This document shows positions 37,474 through 47,140 of a stretch of DNA of 64,000 nucleotides, piece by piece. The DNA is taken from positions 1-64,000 of the forward strand of contig NZ_PYWI01000003.1 in NCBI RefSeq assembly GCF_003049575.1, in the 5' to 3' direction. The notes below the pieces were generated by a model. That model saw nothing but the letters and a program-made list of their open reading frames with translations, ran no database searches and was not told the DNA's origin. The stretch is from Lysinibacillus parviboronicapiens (GTDB lineage Bacteria; Bacillota; Bacilli; Bacillales_A; Planococcaceae). Position 1 is the first letter of the stretch, and each line of letters begins with the position of its first letter. The position numbers and the translations under genes were made by a program.

Positions 37474-38298
37474 CTACCAAGCACTCAAGCCACCATCAAT
37501 TAAAATATTTTGACCTGTTACATAGCTCGATGCATCAGAAGCTAAAAAAATTAATGCGCCAACCATTTCTTCTGGTTGTGCCATTCTTCCTAAAGGAATA
37601 CGGTTTCCATAATTTTGTTTAAACGTTTCATTTTGACCGCTCTCTACCCCACCAGGTGTAATCGTGTTCACACGGATACCATCTTTTGCCCAGTATGTAG
37701 CAAGATATTTTGTTAATGCAACGACGCCACCCTTTGAAGCTGAATAAATAGCTGGTGTATTAATTTGACGATCTAAATAATATGATCCTTCATAAATGCG
37801 ATTATCTGGTCCCAATACACCATAAATTGATGATGTTTGGATAATAGACCCACCTTTGCCTTGCTTCTTCATTACTTTTCCAACATATTTAGCGACAAGG
37901 AACATACTATCTAAATTTGTACTCATAATTTCTTTCCATTGATTTAAATCATATTCTTCAAAGGGTGCGAAGAATGCATTTAAATCACTCGATTTGCCCG
38001 CAGCGTTATTATGGAGTATATCAATTGTTCCAAACTCTTCAACAACAGTTTGTACCATTTGTTTCACAGACTTCTCAGATGTTAAATCGCAATAAAATGC
38101 TTTTGCAGTTGTGTTATAATCGGCTATTATTTGCTCCGCAACTTTAGTTGCCTCTTCAATATTAATATCAACAACGGCTACTTTTGCACCGGCATCGGCT
38201 AACCCTTTACAAAAATGGCTCCCTAAAATCCCAGCACCACCAGTAACAATGGCATTTTTCCCTTTTAAGCTAAAACGTTCAAAATAGTTTACACTCAT
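37474..38298 (-). CDS. ptmA: PtmA-like SDR in legionaminate cluster
   Basis: Classical SDR of 274 residues: NAIVTGGAGILGSHFCKGL (cofactor loop), LHNNAAGKSS, QTSSIYGVLGPDN and YSASKGG. The GVLGPDNRIYEGS insertion is typical of PtmA/flagellin-modification SDRs rather than FabG. In Campylobacter ptmA sits beside ptmB, ptmF and ptmE in the legionaminic acid locus, and the same neighbours are present here. The exact reaction is not settled from sequence. It overlaps the cytidylyltransferase by four bases. Confidence 0.8.
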   Translation of the reverse strand: MSVNYFERFSLKGKNAIVTGGAGILGSHFCKGLADAGAKVAVVDINIEEATKVAEQIIADYNTTAKAFYCDLTSEKSVKQMVQTVVEEFGTIDILHNNAAGKSSDLNAFFAPFEEYDLNQWKEIMSTNLDSMFLVAKYVGKVMKKQGKGGSIIQTSSIYGVLGPDNRIYEGSYYLDRQINTPAIYSASKGGVVALTKYLATYWAKDGIRVNTITPGGVESGQNETFKQNYGNRIPLGRMAQPEEMVGALIFLASDASSYVTGQNILIDGGLSAW

Positions 38299-39002
38299 AA
38301 CAAACTACCTCTTTTCTCAGCTAAAAATGATACAAATTCAAAATCTAGCTCTGAATCTATATCAATTGAACGTTCTTCTGGCATCTCATATAAAATTGTA
38401 TTAGGTGTAAATATGGATACATCATCAAAAAATGCATTCCGCTTCCAAACATAAATAGAAGCATTCATATCAAAGCTTCTTGGCGCATCTTGTCTTCTTA
38501 CTACCGCTGCAGGCAATTTTTTAGATAACTCGACAAAACCCTTTGAATTTTCTTCTACCAAGTTAAAATATGGGCTTCTTCTTGAAGGAGCACCGGTAAT
38601 TAAATTTGTTGCGTGCTTGTGATCTTCAAGTAATTCAATACTCTTCTTCAAATCTTGCACATTACGTAATGGCGATGTCGCATCAATATCTGCCATGATA
38701 TCAAAAACTAAGCCCGAAACCTTCTCAGCTTCTGTTACACAATGTTGAATAACTGGTAACTTTGCCGATGTGTCTGTTGCTAACTCAGCTGGTCGTTTAA
38801 CAATAATATCTGCACCATAATCCTTAGCAACTTGTAAAATCTCTCTACTGTCACTACTAACTGCAATGACATCGAATAATTCACTTGCTTTTGCTTGTAA
38901 AATACTATGAGCGATTAACGGTTTCCCTAATATCAATTTTATGTTTTTATTTTTGACCCCTTTAGAACCTCCACGAGCACAGATTGTACAAATTCTATGC
39001 AT
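38295..39002 (-). CDS. legF: CMP-legionaminate synthetase (LegF/PtmB)
   Basis: NeuA-type acylneuraminate cytidylyltransferase, 235 residues. CTICARGGSKGVKNKNIKLI is the CTP-binding motif; DIDATSPLRN and RRQDAPRSFDMNASIYVW follow the family. It activates the nonulosonic acid made by the NeuB homologue at 42761-43840. It overlaps its neighbours on both sides. It is of a different family branch from the SpsF-type enzyme in the pse operon. Confidence 0.9.
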   Translation of the reverse strand: MHRICTICARGGSKGVKNKNIKLILGKPLIAHSILQAKASELFDVIAVSSDSREILQVAKDYGADIIVKRPAELATDTSAKLPVIQHCVTEAEKVSGLVFDIMADIDATSPLRNVQDLKKSIELLEDHKHATNLITGAPSRRSPYFNLVEENSKGFVELSKKLPAAVVRRQDAPRSFDMNASIYVWKRNAFFDDVSIFTPNTILYEMPEERSIDIDSELDFEFVSFLAEKRGSLL

Positions 39003-39918
39003 TTTTTATCCACACCTTTTCTTTCGAACATTGTTCAGCAACTTCAATCATACGAACAATATCTAGTCCGCCTTGTAAATCACAAAGCATATCGACATGA
39101 TTATTTAATAATGCGATATGTTGATTTAAATACGTTTCGTCTCGATCCACTTTAAATCGTATAATTTCACTATCAATTTGTATCTTTTGTCCAATTAAAT
39201 CAGCTTTAAATGTATGTTCATTCGTTTGTATAACTAGCTGTCTTTGTATAATCCGATCCAAATAATTCATTTCTACTGAAACATTAATCCCCGTCTGTGT
39301 TTGGTACAATACTGAGAAATAATCATCTGATTGAATGGACAAATCACTTATTTGCCCACCGCTTGCTGTCATTTCAGCCCAATTTCCAAATAAGAAATTT
39401 AAGTAATCCAATTCGTGGCTTAAATCTCTAATAACTCCGCCACCCTTTGTAACATCTGCAGAATAACCTTTAGTATAATCTGTATTTGGTCTCCACGTAG
39501 GTAAATATTGACCAACATATGCATTGACCGATATAATTTGCTCACTCTTTAATAGCTCAAACAATTTCTGTATAATTGGATGAAATCTTAAATTGTATCC
39601 AACGTACAACGAAGAAAAGTGATAGTTCTTAGAAGTCATTTTCGCAAATAGTGGCTTTTCCACTAAAATCCTCTGATCATACCCTGTATCTTGTATACGA
39701 GTAAGCATTTCTTCATGTAAGTAAGTCTCATTTGCTACAACAATATACTCTGGATACTCACTTTCAATAGCTTCTTCAATGGTTGAATAGCTTTTTTCAA
39801 CATCAATCTGATGCTTAGAAACAACTACTGTCGCAATACCTAAGCTATTTAACAATCTAATATGTCTTTGTCCAATAGATCCGTAGCCTATAACAACAGC
39901 CTTTCGCACACTCATCAT
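38995..39918 (-). CDS. Gfo/Idh/MocA oxidoreductase (PtmF-like by position)
   Basis: A 307-residue protein with an N-terminal Rossmann start (AVVIGYGSIGQRHIRLL) and the ILVEKPLF motif typical of Gfo/Idh/MocA sugar dehydrogenases. HELDYLNFLFG follows in the substrate domain. It lies between ptmE- and ptmB-like genes, the position of ptmF in Campylobacter. Its reaction is unproven. The frame opens at two near-adjacent Met codons, and the overlap with ptmE is four bases. Confidence 0.75.
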   Translation of the reverse strand: MMSVRKAVVIGYGSIGQRHIRLLNSLGIATVVVSKHQIDVEKSYSTIEEAIESEYPEYIVVANETYLHEEMLTRIQDTGYDQRILVEKPLFAKMTSKNYHFSSLYVGYNLRFHPIIQKLFELLKSEQIISVNAYVGQYLPTWRPNTDYTKGYSADVTKGGGVIRDLSHELDYLNFLFGNWAEMTASGGQISDLSIQSDDYFSVLYQTQTGINVSVEMNYLDRIIQRQLVIQTNEHTFKADLIGQKIQIDSEIIRFKVDRDETYLNQHIALLNNHVDMLCDLQGGLDIVRMIEVAEQCSKEKVWIKNA

Positions 39919-40982
39919 TTACAACCTACCTTATTGAAATAGCTACTATACTCATCATCAGCACGTTCAAAATCAGCCATACGCCCAATATCTAGCCAAT
40001 ATTCACGCACGGGGAATGCCGATACATTTTTTTGTTCATCCATTAATTGTTTAAACAAATCTGGCATATCGTAAAATTCACCCTGTGGAATATACTCAAA
40101 TACATCCGGACTTAATACATAAATCCCTGCATTTACAAAGCTTCTATGCATTGGTTTTTCTTTAATCGAAAGTAGTTGCTGACCTTCCGTTTCAATGACA
40201 CCATACGGTATTTGATATTCGTATTCACGCACACACATTGTTGCAGATGCTTCTGTTTCTTCATGAAATTGCAATAGCTGTTCAAAATTCACCTGTGTCA
40301 GCAAATCACCATTCATAACTAAGATAGGGCTATCCAGATTTTTCTTCAACAGAGACAAAGCACCTGCTGTTCCCATTCTTTTATCTTCTTCTATATAAGA
40401 AATGTTCACGCCTAAAGCTGATCCATCTTGGAAATAATCTTGAATTACCTCTTTTTTATAATTCACTGATAAGACAAAATTAGTAAATCCATATTGCATG
40501 AAGCCCTCGATAATCGTTTCTAAAATCGGCCTGTTCCCTACATTTAGCATTGGCTTTGGAATTTTTTCTGTTAATGGGCGTAAACGTGTCCCAAGGCCAC
40601 CCGCCATTAATACAACTAGATTATTTTTATCTGTTACTAGCTGTTGCTGGCCAGCAAAAATAATATCTATAATTTTATTATCATTATCTACGATTGGTAA
40701 TTGATTTAATTTATGTTTTTTTAATATATTTAGATAGTCACTATATGTATTATCGAGACCGGCTGTAATAGGATTTACATTCATTACACTTTCAATATAT
40801 ACATCTAATCCTTCTCCTCTTAAAATACCTCTACGAATATCTCCATCTGTTACCGTCCCTAGTAGTGTCTGACTGTCATCCATGACAATCGCAAATTGAA
40901 GGGAGGTATCATCAATTATTTTCATGGTTTCCAATAATGTTGTGTTCGGATGCACCACTATTTCCCTCCAATTTTTCATCAT
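39915..40982 (-). CDS. ptmE: CBS-domain nucleotidyltransferase PtmE (GlcN-1-P guanylyltransferase)
   Basis: A 355-residue fusion. Two CBS repeats (ETMKIIDDTSLQFAIV with TVTDGDIRRGIL, and LKKHKLNQLPIVD) occupy residues 1-115. A sugar-phosphate nucleotidyltransferase follows (VLMAGGLGTRLRPLTEKIPK, VMNGDLLT, EYWLDIG). PtmE makes GDP-GlcN in the GDP-based legionaminate route known from Campylobacter. It is the main evidence that this leg pathway uses GDP rather than UDP intermediates. The CBS pair suggests adenylate-type allosteric control, by inference. Confidence 0.88.
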   Translation of the reverse strand: MMKNWREIVVHPNTTLLETMKIIDDTSLQFAIVMDDSQTLLGTVTDGDIRRGILRGEGLDVYIESVMNVNPITAGLDNTYSDYLNILKKHKLNQLPIVDNDNKIIDIIFAGQQQLVTDKNNLVVLMAGGLGTRLRPLTEKIPKPMLNVGNRPILETIIEGFMQYGFTNFVLSVNYKKEVIQDYFQDGSALGVNISYIEEDKRMGTAGALSLLKKNLDSPILVMNGDLLTQVNFEQLLQFHEETEASATMCVREYEYQIPYGVIETEGQQLLSIKEKPMHRSFVNAGIYVLSPDVFEYIPQGEFYDMPDLFKQLMDEQKNVSAFPVREYWLDIGRMADFERADDEYSSYFNKVGCK

Positions 40983-41007
40983 AATCCCCCTTCTTCCTTT
41001 AATCCTA

Positions 41008-42120
41008 TTATTTTTTCCAAATTGGATGTTTCAATACCCACTCTCCAAATCTATCTCTTTCAAATAAATCTGGATTATACAGTTTTTCAATAATATTATA
41101 AAATTCTGTATGAGTGTATCCAAGAAAATCTATAAATGATTGAACTGCTTTTTGATCGATTTTATGGTCATATTGTTTAACAAGTTCTATACCTTGTTCT
41201 CTTGTAATTAATCCATACCGAATAAACTTTGAAGCATAGTCAGTAGCAGAAGCATGTCCAAACTTTGGATACTTCAACCAAGGGTGTACCAAATAAGGAA
41301 TTGAATCTACTTGATCAAAATTTTCAAAAGTATGCTCTCTCGTCCATTCATGTGCCAAATCTTTAAATCCATTCTTCTTAGCAAAAATATAGTTAGCATA
41401 ACTATTCCATCTAACAAAGTAACTTAAGTAGATTGGATTTAAGTTCTCTAGTTGCTGATTGTCTGGTGGGTTACAGAAGATTAGATCTTTTTCTGTGATT
41501 TTGTCGTCCAGTAATTCTTCATAGGGAATATCTGATGCGACCCCATTATTAATCTGATTTTTTGCAGAATACGTTTCAATTCTATCCGTGCCACCATATT
41601 CATAACTAATATTTTCCCCATAAATAATTAAGGGAATATTAAATTTTGAAGCTATATGTAGAGGATATGTATAAATTAAACGGTCAATATACCAAGTTGG
41701 CTTTCCATATTTTTCGAATGTTTTTTTCATAATAGCTTTTTGAGCTTTTATATTTGGTTTTAACGTGACTAAATGGCATCCAAATCGCTCAGAAATATTT
41801 TTCAAATTATGTTCACCAGCTTTAGTCATTTCGAAGTTATCTTCAACCGAAACTAATAATGGATTCATATTCATTACTTCTTTAAAGAAATGTACTTGAA
41901 AGTGACTATCTTTTCCTCCACTTACAGCAATAATACAATCGTATTCAGTTTCATTTGTACTTCTATACTTAGCACATAATTCTTCTAATTCTTGATGACG
42001 TGAATCCCAATCTGTATAGTTTTTTTGTTCTTCAGCTCTACATGCCTGACAAACACCTTCTTCATCAAAATAAATTCCTGGTCTAGTATTAGGCATTGTG
42101 CATTTATTACAAAATTTCAT
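41008..42120 (-). CDS. N-acetyl sugar amidotransferase (WbpG/PseA/PtmG family)
   Basis: A 370-residue ATP-pyrophosphatase-type enzyme: CNKCTMPNTRPGIYFD and CQACR form a Cys motif, and IIAVSGGKDSHFQ is the PP-loop. Relatives convert an N-acetyl group to acetamidino on surface sugars (WbpG on ManNAc3NAcA, PseA on Pse). Inside the leg cluster the closest functional analogue is Campylobacter PtmG, so an acetamidino-legionaminic acid is predicted. The ammonia source (a HisH-like partner) is not present in this window. Confidence 0.82.
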   Translation of the reverse strand: MKFCNKCTMPNTRPGIYFDEEGVCQACRAEEQKNYTDWDSRHQELEELCAKYRSTNETEYDCIIAVSGGKDSHFQVHFFKEVMNMNPLLVSVEDNFEMTKAGEHNLKNISERFGCHLVTLKPNIKAQKAIMKKTFEKYGKPTWYIDRLIYTYPLHIASKFNIPLIIYGENISYEYGGTDRIETYSAKNQINNGVASDIPYEELLDDKITEKDLIFCNPPDNQQLENLNPIYLSYFVRWNSYANYIFAKKNGFKDLAHEWTREHTFENFDQVDSIPYLVHPWLKYPKFGHASATDYASKFIRYGLITREQGIELVKQYDHKIDQKAVQSFIDFLGYTHTEFYNIIEKLYNPDLFERDRFGEWVLKHPIWKK

Positions 42121-42132
42121 ATTTAGTAGCTC

Positions 42133-42771
42133 CTATTTTAAAATTTCATGTGATTTTGCTGGTACTCCAATTACTTTTTGATTCGAAGAAATATTATTAA
42201 CTACAACTGCTCCAGCCCCTATTAGACTGTGAGATCCGATTGTAATTCCTTGTATGATTTTCGCACCAGTTCCTATATGTGTAAAGTCACCGATTTGAAT
42301 ATTCCCTGAAAGCGTTGTGCCTGGTGCTACATGTACATAGGCCCCTATCACACAATCATGTTCAATAATTGCGCCTGTATTAATAATTGTATTTTTCCCA
42401 ATTTGCGCATGCGACTGTACAATTGCACCTGCCATTATTTGAGTACCCTCATCTAACGTTGCTGTACTAGATATTATTGCCCTCGGGTGAGCACATATAG
42501 CAAATGTATATCCTTGACTTTTCAGTTTCTTAAACAGGCTATGACGAACATTTGAAATACCTACAGTTCCTAAACCTAAAACAAGTTCCACTTCCAATGG
42601 GTTGTATTCTTCCAATATTACATCCGTACCAAGATACTTTAAGCCATACGAATTTGTTTGTTCTTCTGGTGCTGTAAAACCTAGAATTTTTCGATTCTGA
42701 AGTAATAATATCTCCGTTAAAACTGAAGCATGACCCCCATTTCCTAATATTATTATCGGCTTATTCATCAA
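42133..42771 (-). CDS. legH: Hexapeptide N-acetyltransferase (LegH/NeuD/PglD family)
   Basis: A 212-residue protein with an N-terminal Rossmann-like part (IIILGNGGHASVLTEIL) and a left-handed beta-helix (GTQIMAGAIVQSHAQIG to VIGAYVHVAPGTTLSGNI, catalytic His in HDCVIG). LegH acetylates the 4-amino group after LegC. Overlaps legI by 11 bases. Its N-terminal PglD_N domain is the nearest recognised relative of the accessory domain spread through the 13-27 kb region. Confidence 0.88.
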   Translation of the reverse strand: MMNKPIIILGNGGHASVLTEILLLQNRKILGFTAPEEQTNSYGLKYLGTDVILEEYNPLEVELVLGLGTVGISNVRHSLFKKLKSQGYTFAICAHPRAIISSTATLDEGTQIMAGAIVQSHAQIGKNTIINTGAIIEHDCVIGAYVHVAPGTTLSGNIQIGDFTHIGTGAKIIQGITIGSHSLIGAGAVVVNNISSNQKVIGVPAKSHEILK

Positions 42772-43840
42772 TCAGTTCATCCTTTTGATAAAATTTAGTG
42801 GCTTTTTCACCTAGTAGAGACCAATACTTTGCTGGAGATATGCCATTACCAGGTCTTTTAATATCGAGATTAGAAATTTTAAAGATTTCACCTGGTTTGA
42901 TATCTGTTCTTGCCACTATGCTCTTTCTCGCCACTACTCGGTTTTTCACCTCAGCTACTGTCGGTTCTTTTACACCACTCCCTAAAGCACGTTCAACCTG
43001 ACGAATACCCTCTACCATAGCAATTAACTCCGATGGTTCCAATGACGCTACATGGTCTGGGCCTGGCAATGTTCGGTCTAATGTAAAATGTTTCTCTATA
43101 ACAGTTGCCCCCATGCTAGTCGCGGCAATTGGAATTACAATTCCTTGCGAATGATCGGAAAAACCTATGGATAATGCCAGTTCTTCAGATAAATGATTCA
43201 TAGCTTTTAAATTAATCGTTTCAAAAGGTGCTGGATATTCCGTTGTACAATGAAGAACGGTTACGAATCTTTGTAAAATATCCTTAGCCTCATTTGTTTT
43301 GTAGAATGAATGCACACTTTCAATTGAAACATCAGCGTCTGGTCTTGCTAAGCCATAAGCTACCAAGGACAAGGCTTCATGTATTTCATCGATAGTCGCC
43401 ATTCCCGTTGAAATAATCATTTTCTTTTGCTTCGTTGCAATATAATGAATGAACGGGGAATTAGTCAACTCACCAGAAGGAATCTTAACAGTATGCATTT
43501 GTAATTCATCAACTAAAAAATCCACGCTATCATGATCAAATGGCGTAGATAAAAATTCGATTCCTAATTCATCACAATAATTTTTTAATGATGTAAATTC
43601 TTCAAAAGACAGTTCAAGCTTTTCAAGCATTTCATATTGAGATGATACTTCACCTAAATTTTCTACTTGATAATCAGCTTGCATTGCTTCTTTTGTCACT
43701 AAATTCTTCGCACGGAATGTTTGAAATTTAATAGCATCGGCACCAGCTACCTTCGCAACTTTTACTAATTTTTTCGCCATTTCAAAGGAGCCGTTATGAT
43801 TCACTCCTGCTTCGGCTATTATATATGTTGATTGGCTCAT
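42761..43840 (-). CDS. legI: Legionaminic acid synthase
   Basis: NeuB-family synthase, 359 residues, condensing the 6-carbon sugar with PEP. YIIAEAGVNHNGSFEMAKKL, AIKFQTFRAKNLV, HCTTEYPAPFE, IGFSDHSQGI and IEKHFTLDRTLPGPDH are hallmarks; the PGPDH loop is typical of NeuB/LegI rather than PseI. The C-terminal SAF domain (ARKSIVARTDIKPGEIF, KRPGNGISP) is intact. Flanked by legG and legH with overlaps. Confidence 0.92.
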   Translation of the reverse strand: MSQSTYIIAEAGVNHNGSFEMAKKLVKVAKVAGADAIKFQTFRAKNLVTKEAMQADYQVENLGEVSSQYEMLEKLELSFEEFTSLKNYCDELGIEFLSTPFDHDSVDFLVDELQMHTVKIPSGELTNSPFIHYIATKQKKMIISTGMATIDEIHEALSLVAYGLARPDADVSIESVHSFYKTNEAKDILQRFVTVLHCTTEYPAPFETINLKAMNHLSEELALSIGFSDHSQGIVIPIAATSMGATVIEKHFTLDRTLPGPDHVASLEPSELIAMVEGIRQVERALGSGVKEPTVAEVKNRVVARKSIVARTDIKPGEIFKISNLDIKRPGNGISPAKYWSLLGEKATKFYQKDELIDE

Positions 43841-44964
43841 AAATCGTAAAACTCCTTTTGTCTAGCGAATGATGTAATTTGTTGTAATTGTCTTATTATT
43901 TTCTCAGAGACTTGTCCATCTCCAAAAATTTGATCATATGGTCCTTTGTACATTAAAGCATCCTCAATCGCTTTTTCTATTGTTGATGGCTCTAAAGTAC
44001 AGTCGAATATCGAGCTAGGTTTTTGACGGCCTGCCTGTCTATCACCACAATTTACAGTAGGCGTGTGTAAATATGGCACTTCAATCAAACCACTAGAAGA
44101 GTTCCCCAATACCACATCTGCATATTTCACTGTACTTAAATATCTTAGCTGACCTAGCGAATCAAACACTTTTGCATTTTGTCGTTGCGAAACAAATTCT
44201 TCGATAGCCTTATTAATTTCCCGTCCACCATTATCCGCATTTGCTTTTGTAAACACTAAATTGACACTTGGGTAATTATTCAAAGCTTCTAATAATGAAT
44301 AAATCCCATCTGTTTGGAGATTCGTTTCTGGATGATATGTTATTAAAAACATTGGTTGATCTATATTTAGTTGAAGGTCTGTATACAACTTTTCCTTCTT
44401 AAGTAATGGCAACTTTAATATATTTTCAATCCCAATTGCCCCCACATTCCATACAGATGAAGGTTCTTCACCAAGCTGAATAACTCTATTACGATGTGTG
44501 TCTGTACTCGTGAAATGCCATGAAGCCATTTTAGTAATCGAATGACGGATAGCATCATCATAAGCGCCAAATGTACATTCTCCTCCATGAATATGAGCAA
44601 TCGGTATTTGCATCACAAGTGCAGTTTGTGCTGCAGCTAACATTTCAAAGCGATCCCCTAAGATTAAAAGTAAATCTGGTTTAACTTTTTCAAAAGCATC
44701 TGAGAATCCAATTGTCGCCAATCCGATAGATTTTGCAACACCTGTTGCTGTATCAGAGGACAATAACATTTCTACCTTTGCATCTATGACAAAACCATCC
44801 GCTTCAATTTGTTTATATGTTAAGCCAAATTCAGAGGATAAATGCATGCCTGTCACAACTAGTTGTAGCTCAAAATCAGCTGATTGTTTAATAGCATGCA
44901 TTAAATTCGCAAGTAACCCATATTCGGCTCGTGTCCCTGTAACAACACATATTTTTCGTTTCAA
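43837..44964 (-). CDS. legG: Hydrolysing NDP-sugar 2-epimerase (LegG/NeuC)
   Basis: NeuC-family hydrolysing 2-epimerase, 375 residues. ICVVTGTRAEYGLL at the start, LILGDRFEMLAAA, IPIAHIHGGECTFGAYDD and VLGNSSSGLIEVP are diagnostic. In this pathway it releases NDP and yields the 2,4-diacetamido-mannose-type precursor for LegI. Overlaps legI by four bases and follows legC by three. Confidence 0.92.
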   Translation of the reverse strand: MKRKICVVTGTRAEYGLLANLMHAIKQSADFELQLVVTGMHLSSEFGLTYKQIEADGFVIDAKVEMLLSSDTATGVAKSIGLATIGFSDAFEKVKPDLLLILGDRFEMLAAAQTALVMQIPIAHIHGGECTFGAYDDAIRHSITKMASWHFTSTDTHRNRVIQLGEEPSSVWNVGAIGIENILKLPLLKKEKLYTDLQLNIDQPMFLITYHPETNLQTDGIYSLLEALNNYPSVNLVFTKANADNGGREINKAIEEFVSQRQNAKVFDSLGQLRYLSTVKYADVVLGNSSSGLIEVPYLHTPTVNCGDRQAGRQKPSSIFDCTLEPSTIEKAIEDALMYKGPYDQIFGDGQVSEKIIRQLQQITSFARQKEFYDL

Positions 44965-44967
44965 TGG

Positions 44968-46122
44968 CTATCCCTCTTTTATTGGTGTGCTTGGAATATT
45001 AATAATTTTCTTATTTAATCTTTCAATTGTAGATAAATTTGCTCGTGGACATTCTCTAAACGGTTTTAAATCGTGCATCGGCGTCCAAATTGGACGACTC
45101 ATTACACCGTTATTATTTAAAAATGTCAAAACTTCATCTCGCTCTAATGTATCATCTAAAATTAATGTTTGCAGCCAATAGTTGCTGGATGTATTCGCTG
45201 GCTCTTTAAAAAGAGTAACACCTTCTAATGATCCAACTAGTTCTGCATAAAAAGCTGTTAATGCACGTTTTCTTTTTATAAATTCTGGCATATTTTCTAG
45301 TTGAGCACATCCTAATGCCGCGTTTATATTGGGCAAGCGGTAGTTAAATGCAACCTCATCATGTTCATATTCCCAACGATGTGGTATTTTAGCTGTTGTT
45401 GTAATATGCTTAGCATAGCTTGCTAACTCTTCGTCATCGGTTAAAATGGCACCACCACCACCTGTAGTGATAATCTTATTGCCATTAAAGCTAATCGCAC
45501 TCACTTTACCAAAGCCACCTGTATGCTTCCCTTTATAGTACGTCCCTAATGATTCTGCAGCATCTTCCACTAATACTAAGTGATACTTTTTGCAAATCAT
45601 TTGTAATTCTTCTAGTTCAACAGCATGCCCAAAAGTATGCATCGGAACAACTGCACGTATGACGCGGCCTGTCTTTTTATTGATCAATTGATTATTTTGC
45701 ACATCGCCAATGTCCAAAATATGTGCTTCTAACTTTTGCGGATCAAGACCCAGTGTTTTTTCAGATACATCCACAAAATGGGGAACAGCACCAATATACG
45801 AAGCTGCATTGGCCGTGGCAACAAATGTTAAAGCCGGCATAAACACTTCTTCATTTGCTTGTACGCCTGCAACCTTCATCGCGATATGTAATGCGGCAGT
45901 CCCATTCATAACGGCAACAGCACGTTTCACCCCTGCAAATTGTGCTAAATCTTCTTCAAAACGGGTAACATAAGCACCTACAGAAGATACCCACCCTGTT
46001 TGAATACAATCTGTTACATACTCCAACTCTTTACCAGTAAAGGTTGGTTCGTGCAATGGCACAAAGTCCTTTTGATAGTGTGCTTTAATCTGATCTATAA
46101 ACTCTATCCATTGTGTATTCAT
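44968..46122 (-). CDS. legC: Legionaminate pathway aminotransferase LegC
   Basis: DegT/DnrJ-family PLP enzyme, 384 residues. The PLP lysine is in SFNGNKIITTGGGG (about K216); VMNGTAALHIAM and EDAAESLGTYY complete the cofactor site. The SFNGNK motif fits LegC/PglE-like enzymes and differs from the HPVKPITT of PseC at 4208-5356. It overlaps legB by four bases. It aminates the 4-keto sugar from LegB. Confidence 0.9.
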   Translation of the reverse strand: MNTQWIEFIDQIKAHYQKDFVPLHEPTFTGKELEYVTDCIQTGWVSSVGAYVTRFEEDLAQFAGVKRAVAVMNGTAALHIAMKVAGVQANEEVFMPALTFVATANAASYIGAVPHFVDVSEKTLGLDPQKLEAHILDIGDVQNNQLINKKTGRVIRAVVPMHTFGHAVELEELQMICKKYHLVLVEDAAESLGTYYKGKHTGGFGKVSAISFNGNKIITTGGGGAILTDDEELASYAKHITTTAKIPHRWEYEHDEVAFNYRLPNINAALGCAQLENMPEFIKRKRALTAFYAELVGSLEGVTLFKEPANTSSNYWLQTLILDDTLERDEVLTFLNNNGVMSRPIWTPMHDLKPFRECPRANLSTIERLNKKIINIPSTPIKEG

Positions 46123-47120
46123 ATATTATAAACATCTGCCTTATATTGAGCTAAATTCTTTGAATTAGAGAACCATTCAATTGTTTCTTCTAACCCTCGA
46201 CGAAAACCATCTTTACCGCCATAATGAGGTTGCCAACCAATCAATTCTTTTGCTTTTTTATTTTCCGCCCATAGACGATTGACTTCACTTTTTTCTGGAC
46301 GCAAGCGCTGTTCATCGGTTTCAATTGTTAAGTTTACACCCATAATCTCTGCAATCATTTCAGCAGTTTCACCAATTGATACTTCATAATTAGAACCAAC
46401 ATTAATGACTTCACCTAATGATTTTTCTGAGTTCATGACAGAAACAAAACCTCCAACTGTGTCTTGTACATAATTGAAATCACGTGTTGGACTAATAGCA
46501 CCTAGTTTAATTGTTGTTTGGCCACTTGCTAATTGGCTAATAATTGTCGGAATAACCGCACGCGCTGATTGACGTGGACCATATGTATTAAACGGACGAA
46601 TAACCGCAACCGGTGTCTCGAATGAACGATAAAATGATAACGCCATTTGGTCAGCACCAATTTTAGAGGCCGAATAAGGGGACTGCCCTTGCAACGGATG
46701 GCTCTCATCAATTGGCACATATTGAGCTGTGCCATATACCTCACTTGTCGACGTATGCACAACCTTTTCCACGCCTAATTCCTGCGCAGCTTGTACAATA
46801 TTAAGAGTACCATTTACATTTGTATCAATATAAGTAGCCGGAGAATGGTATGAGTAAGGTATTGCAATAAGTGAGGCTAAGTGCAGTACATGTGTACAAC
46901 CCTTCATCGCTTCCTTTACCCCAAATGGATCACGAATATCTCCAGAGAAAATATTCAAAGAATCTTTAATCTCTTTAGTAGATTGGTCTAACCATCCCCA
47001 TGAATTGAATGAATTATAGTAGACAAATGCACGCACATCGTGACCTTGTCTTACAAGTTCTTCTGTTAAGTGGGAGCCAATAAATCCGTCAGCGCCCGTT
47101 ACTAAGATTTTTTTAGTCAT
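46119..47120 (-). CDS. legB: NDP-GlcNAc 4,6-dehydratase LegB
   Basis: Extended SDR of 333 residues: ILVTGADGFIGSHLTEELV, RAFVYYNSFNSWGWLD, HTSTSEVYGTAQYVPI and YSASKIGADQMAL (active-site YxxxK). The SFNSWGWLD signature is typical of LegB-type dehydratases. With PtmE in the operon, the substrate is probably GDP-GlcNAc. It starts the nonulosonate part of the operon, 20 bases after a maf gene. Confidence 0.9.
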   Translation of the reverse strand: MTKKILVTGADGFIGSHLTEELVRQGHDVRAFVYYNSFNSWGWLDQSTKEIKDSLNIFSGDIRDPFGVKEAMKGCTHVLHLASLIAIPYSYHSPATYIDTNVNGTLNIVQAAQELGVEKVVHTSTSEVYGTAQYVPIDESHPLQGQSPYSASKIGADQMALSFYRSFETPVAVIRPFNTYGPRQSARAVIPTIISQLASGQTTIKLGAISPTRDFNYVQDTVGGFVSVMNSEKSLGEVINVGSNYEVSIGETAEMIAEIMGVNLTIETDEQRLRPEKSEVNRLWAENKKAKELIGWQPHYGGKDGFRRGLEETIEWFSNSKNLAQYKADVYNI

Positions 47121-47140
47121 TTCTGTAACACCTTTTCAAA

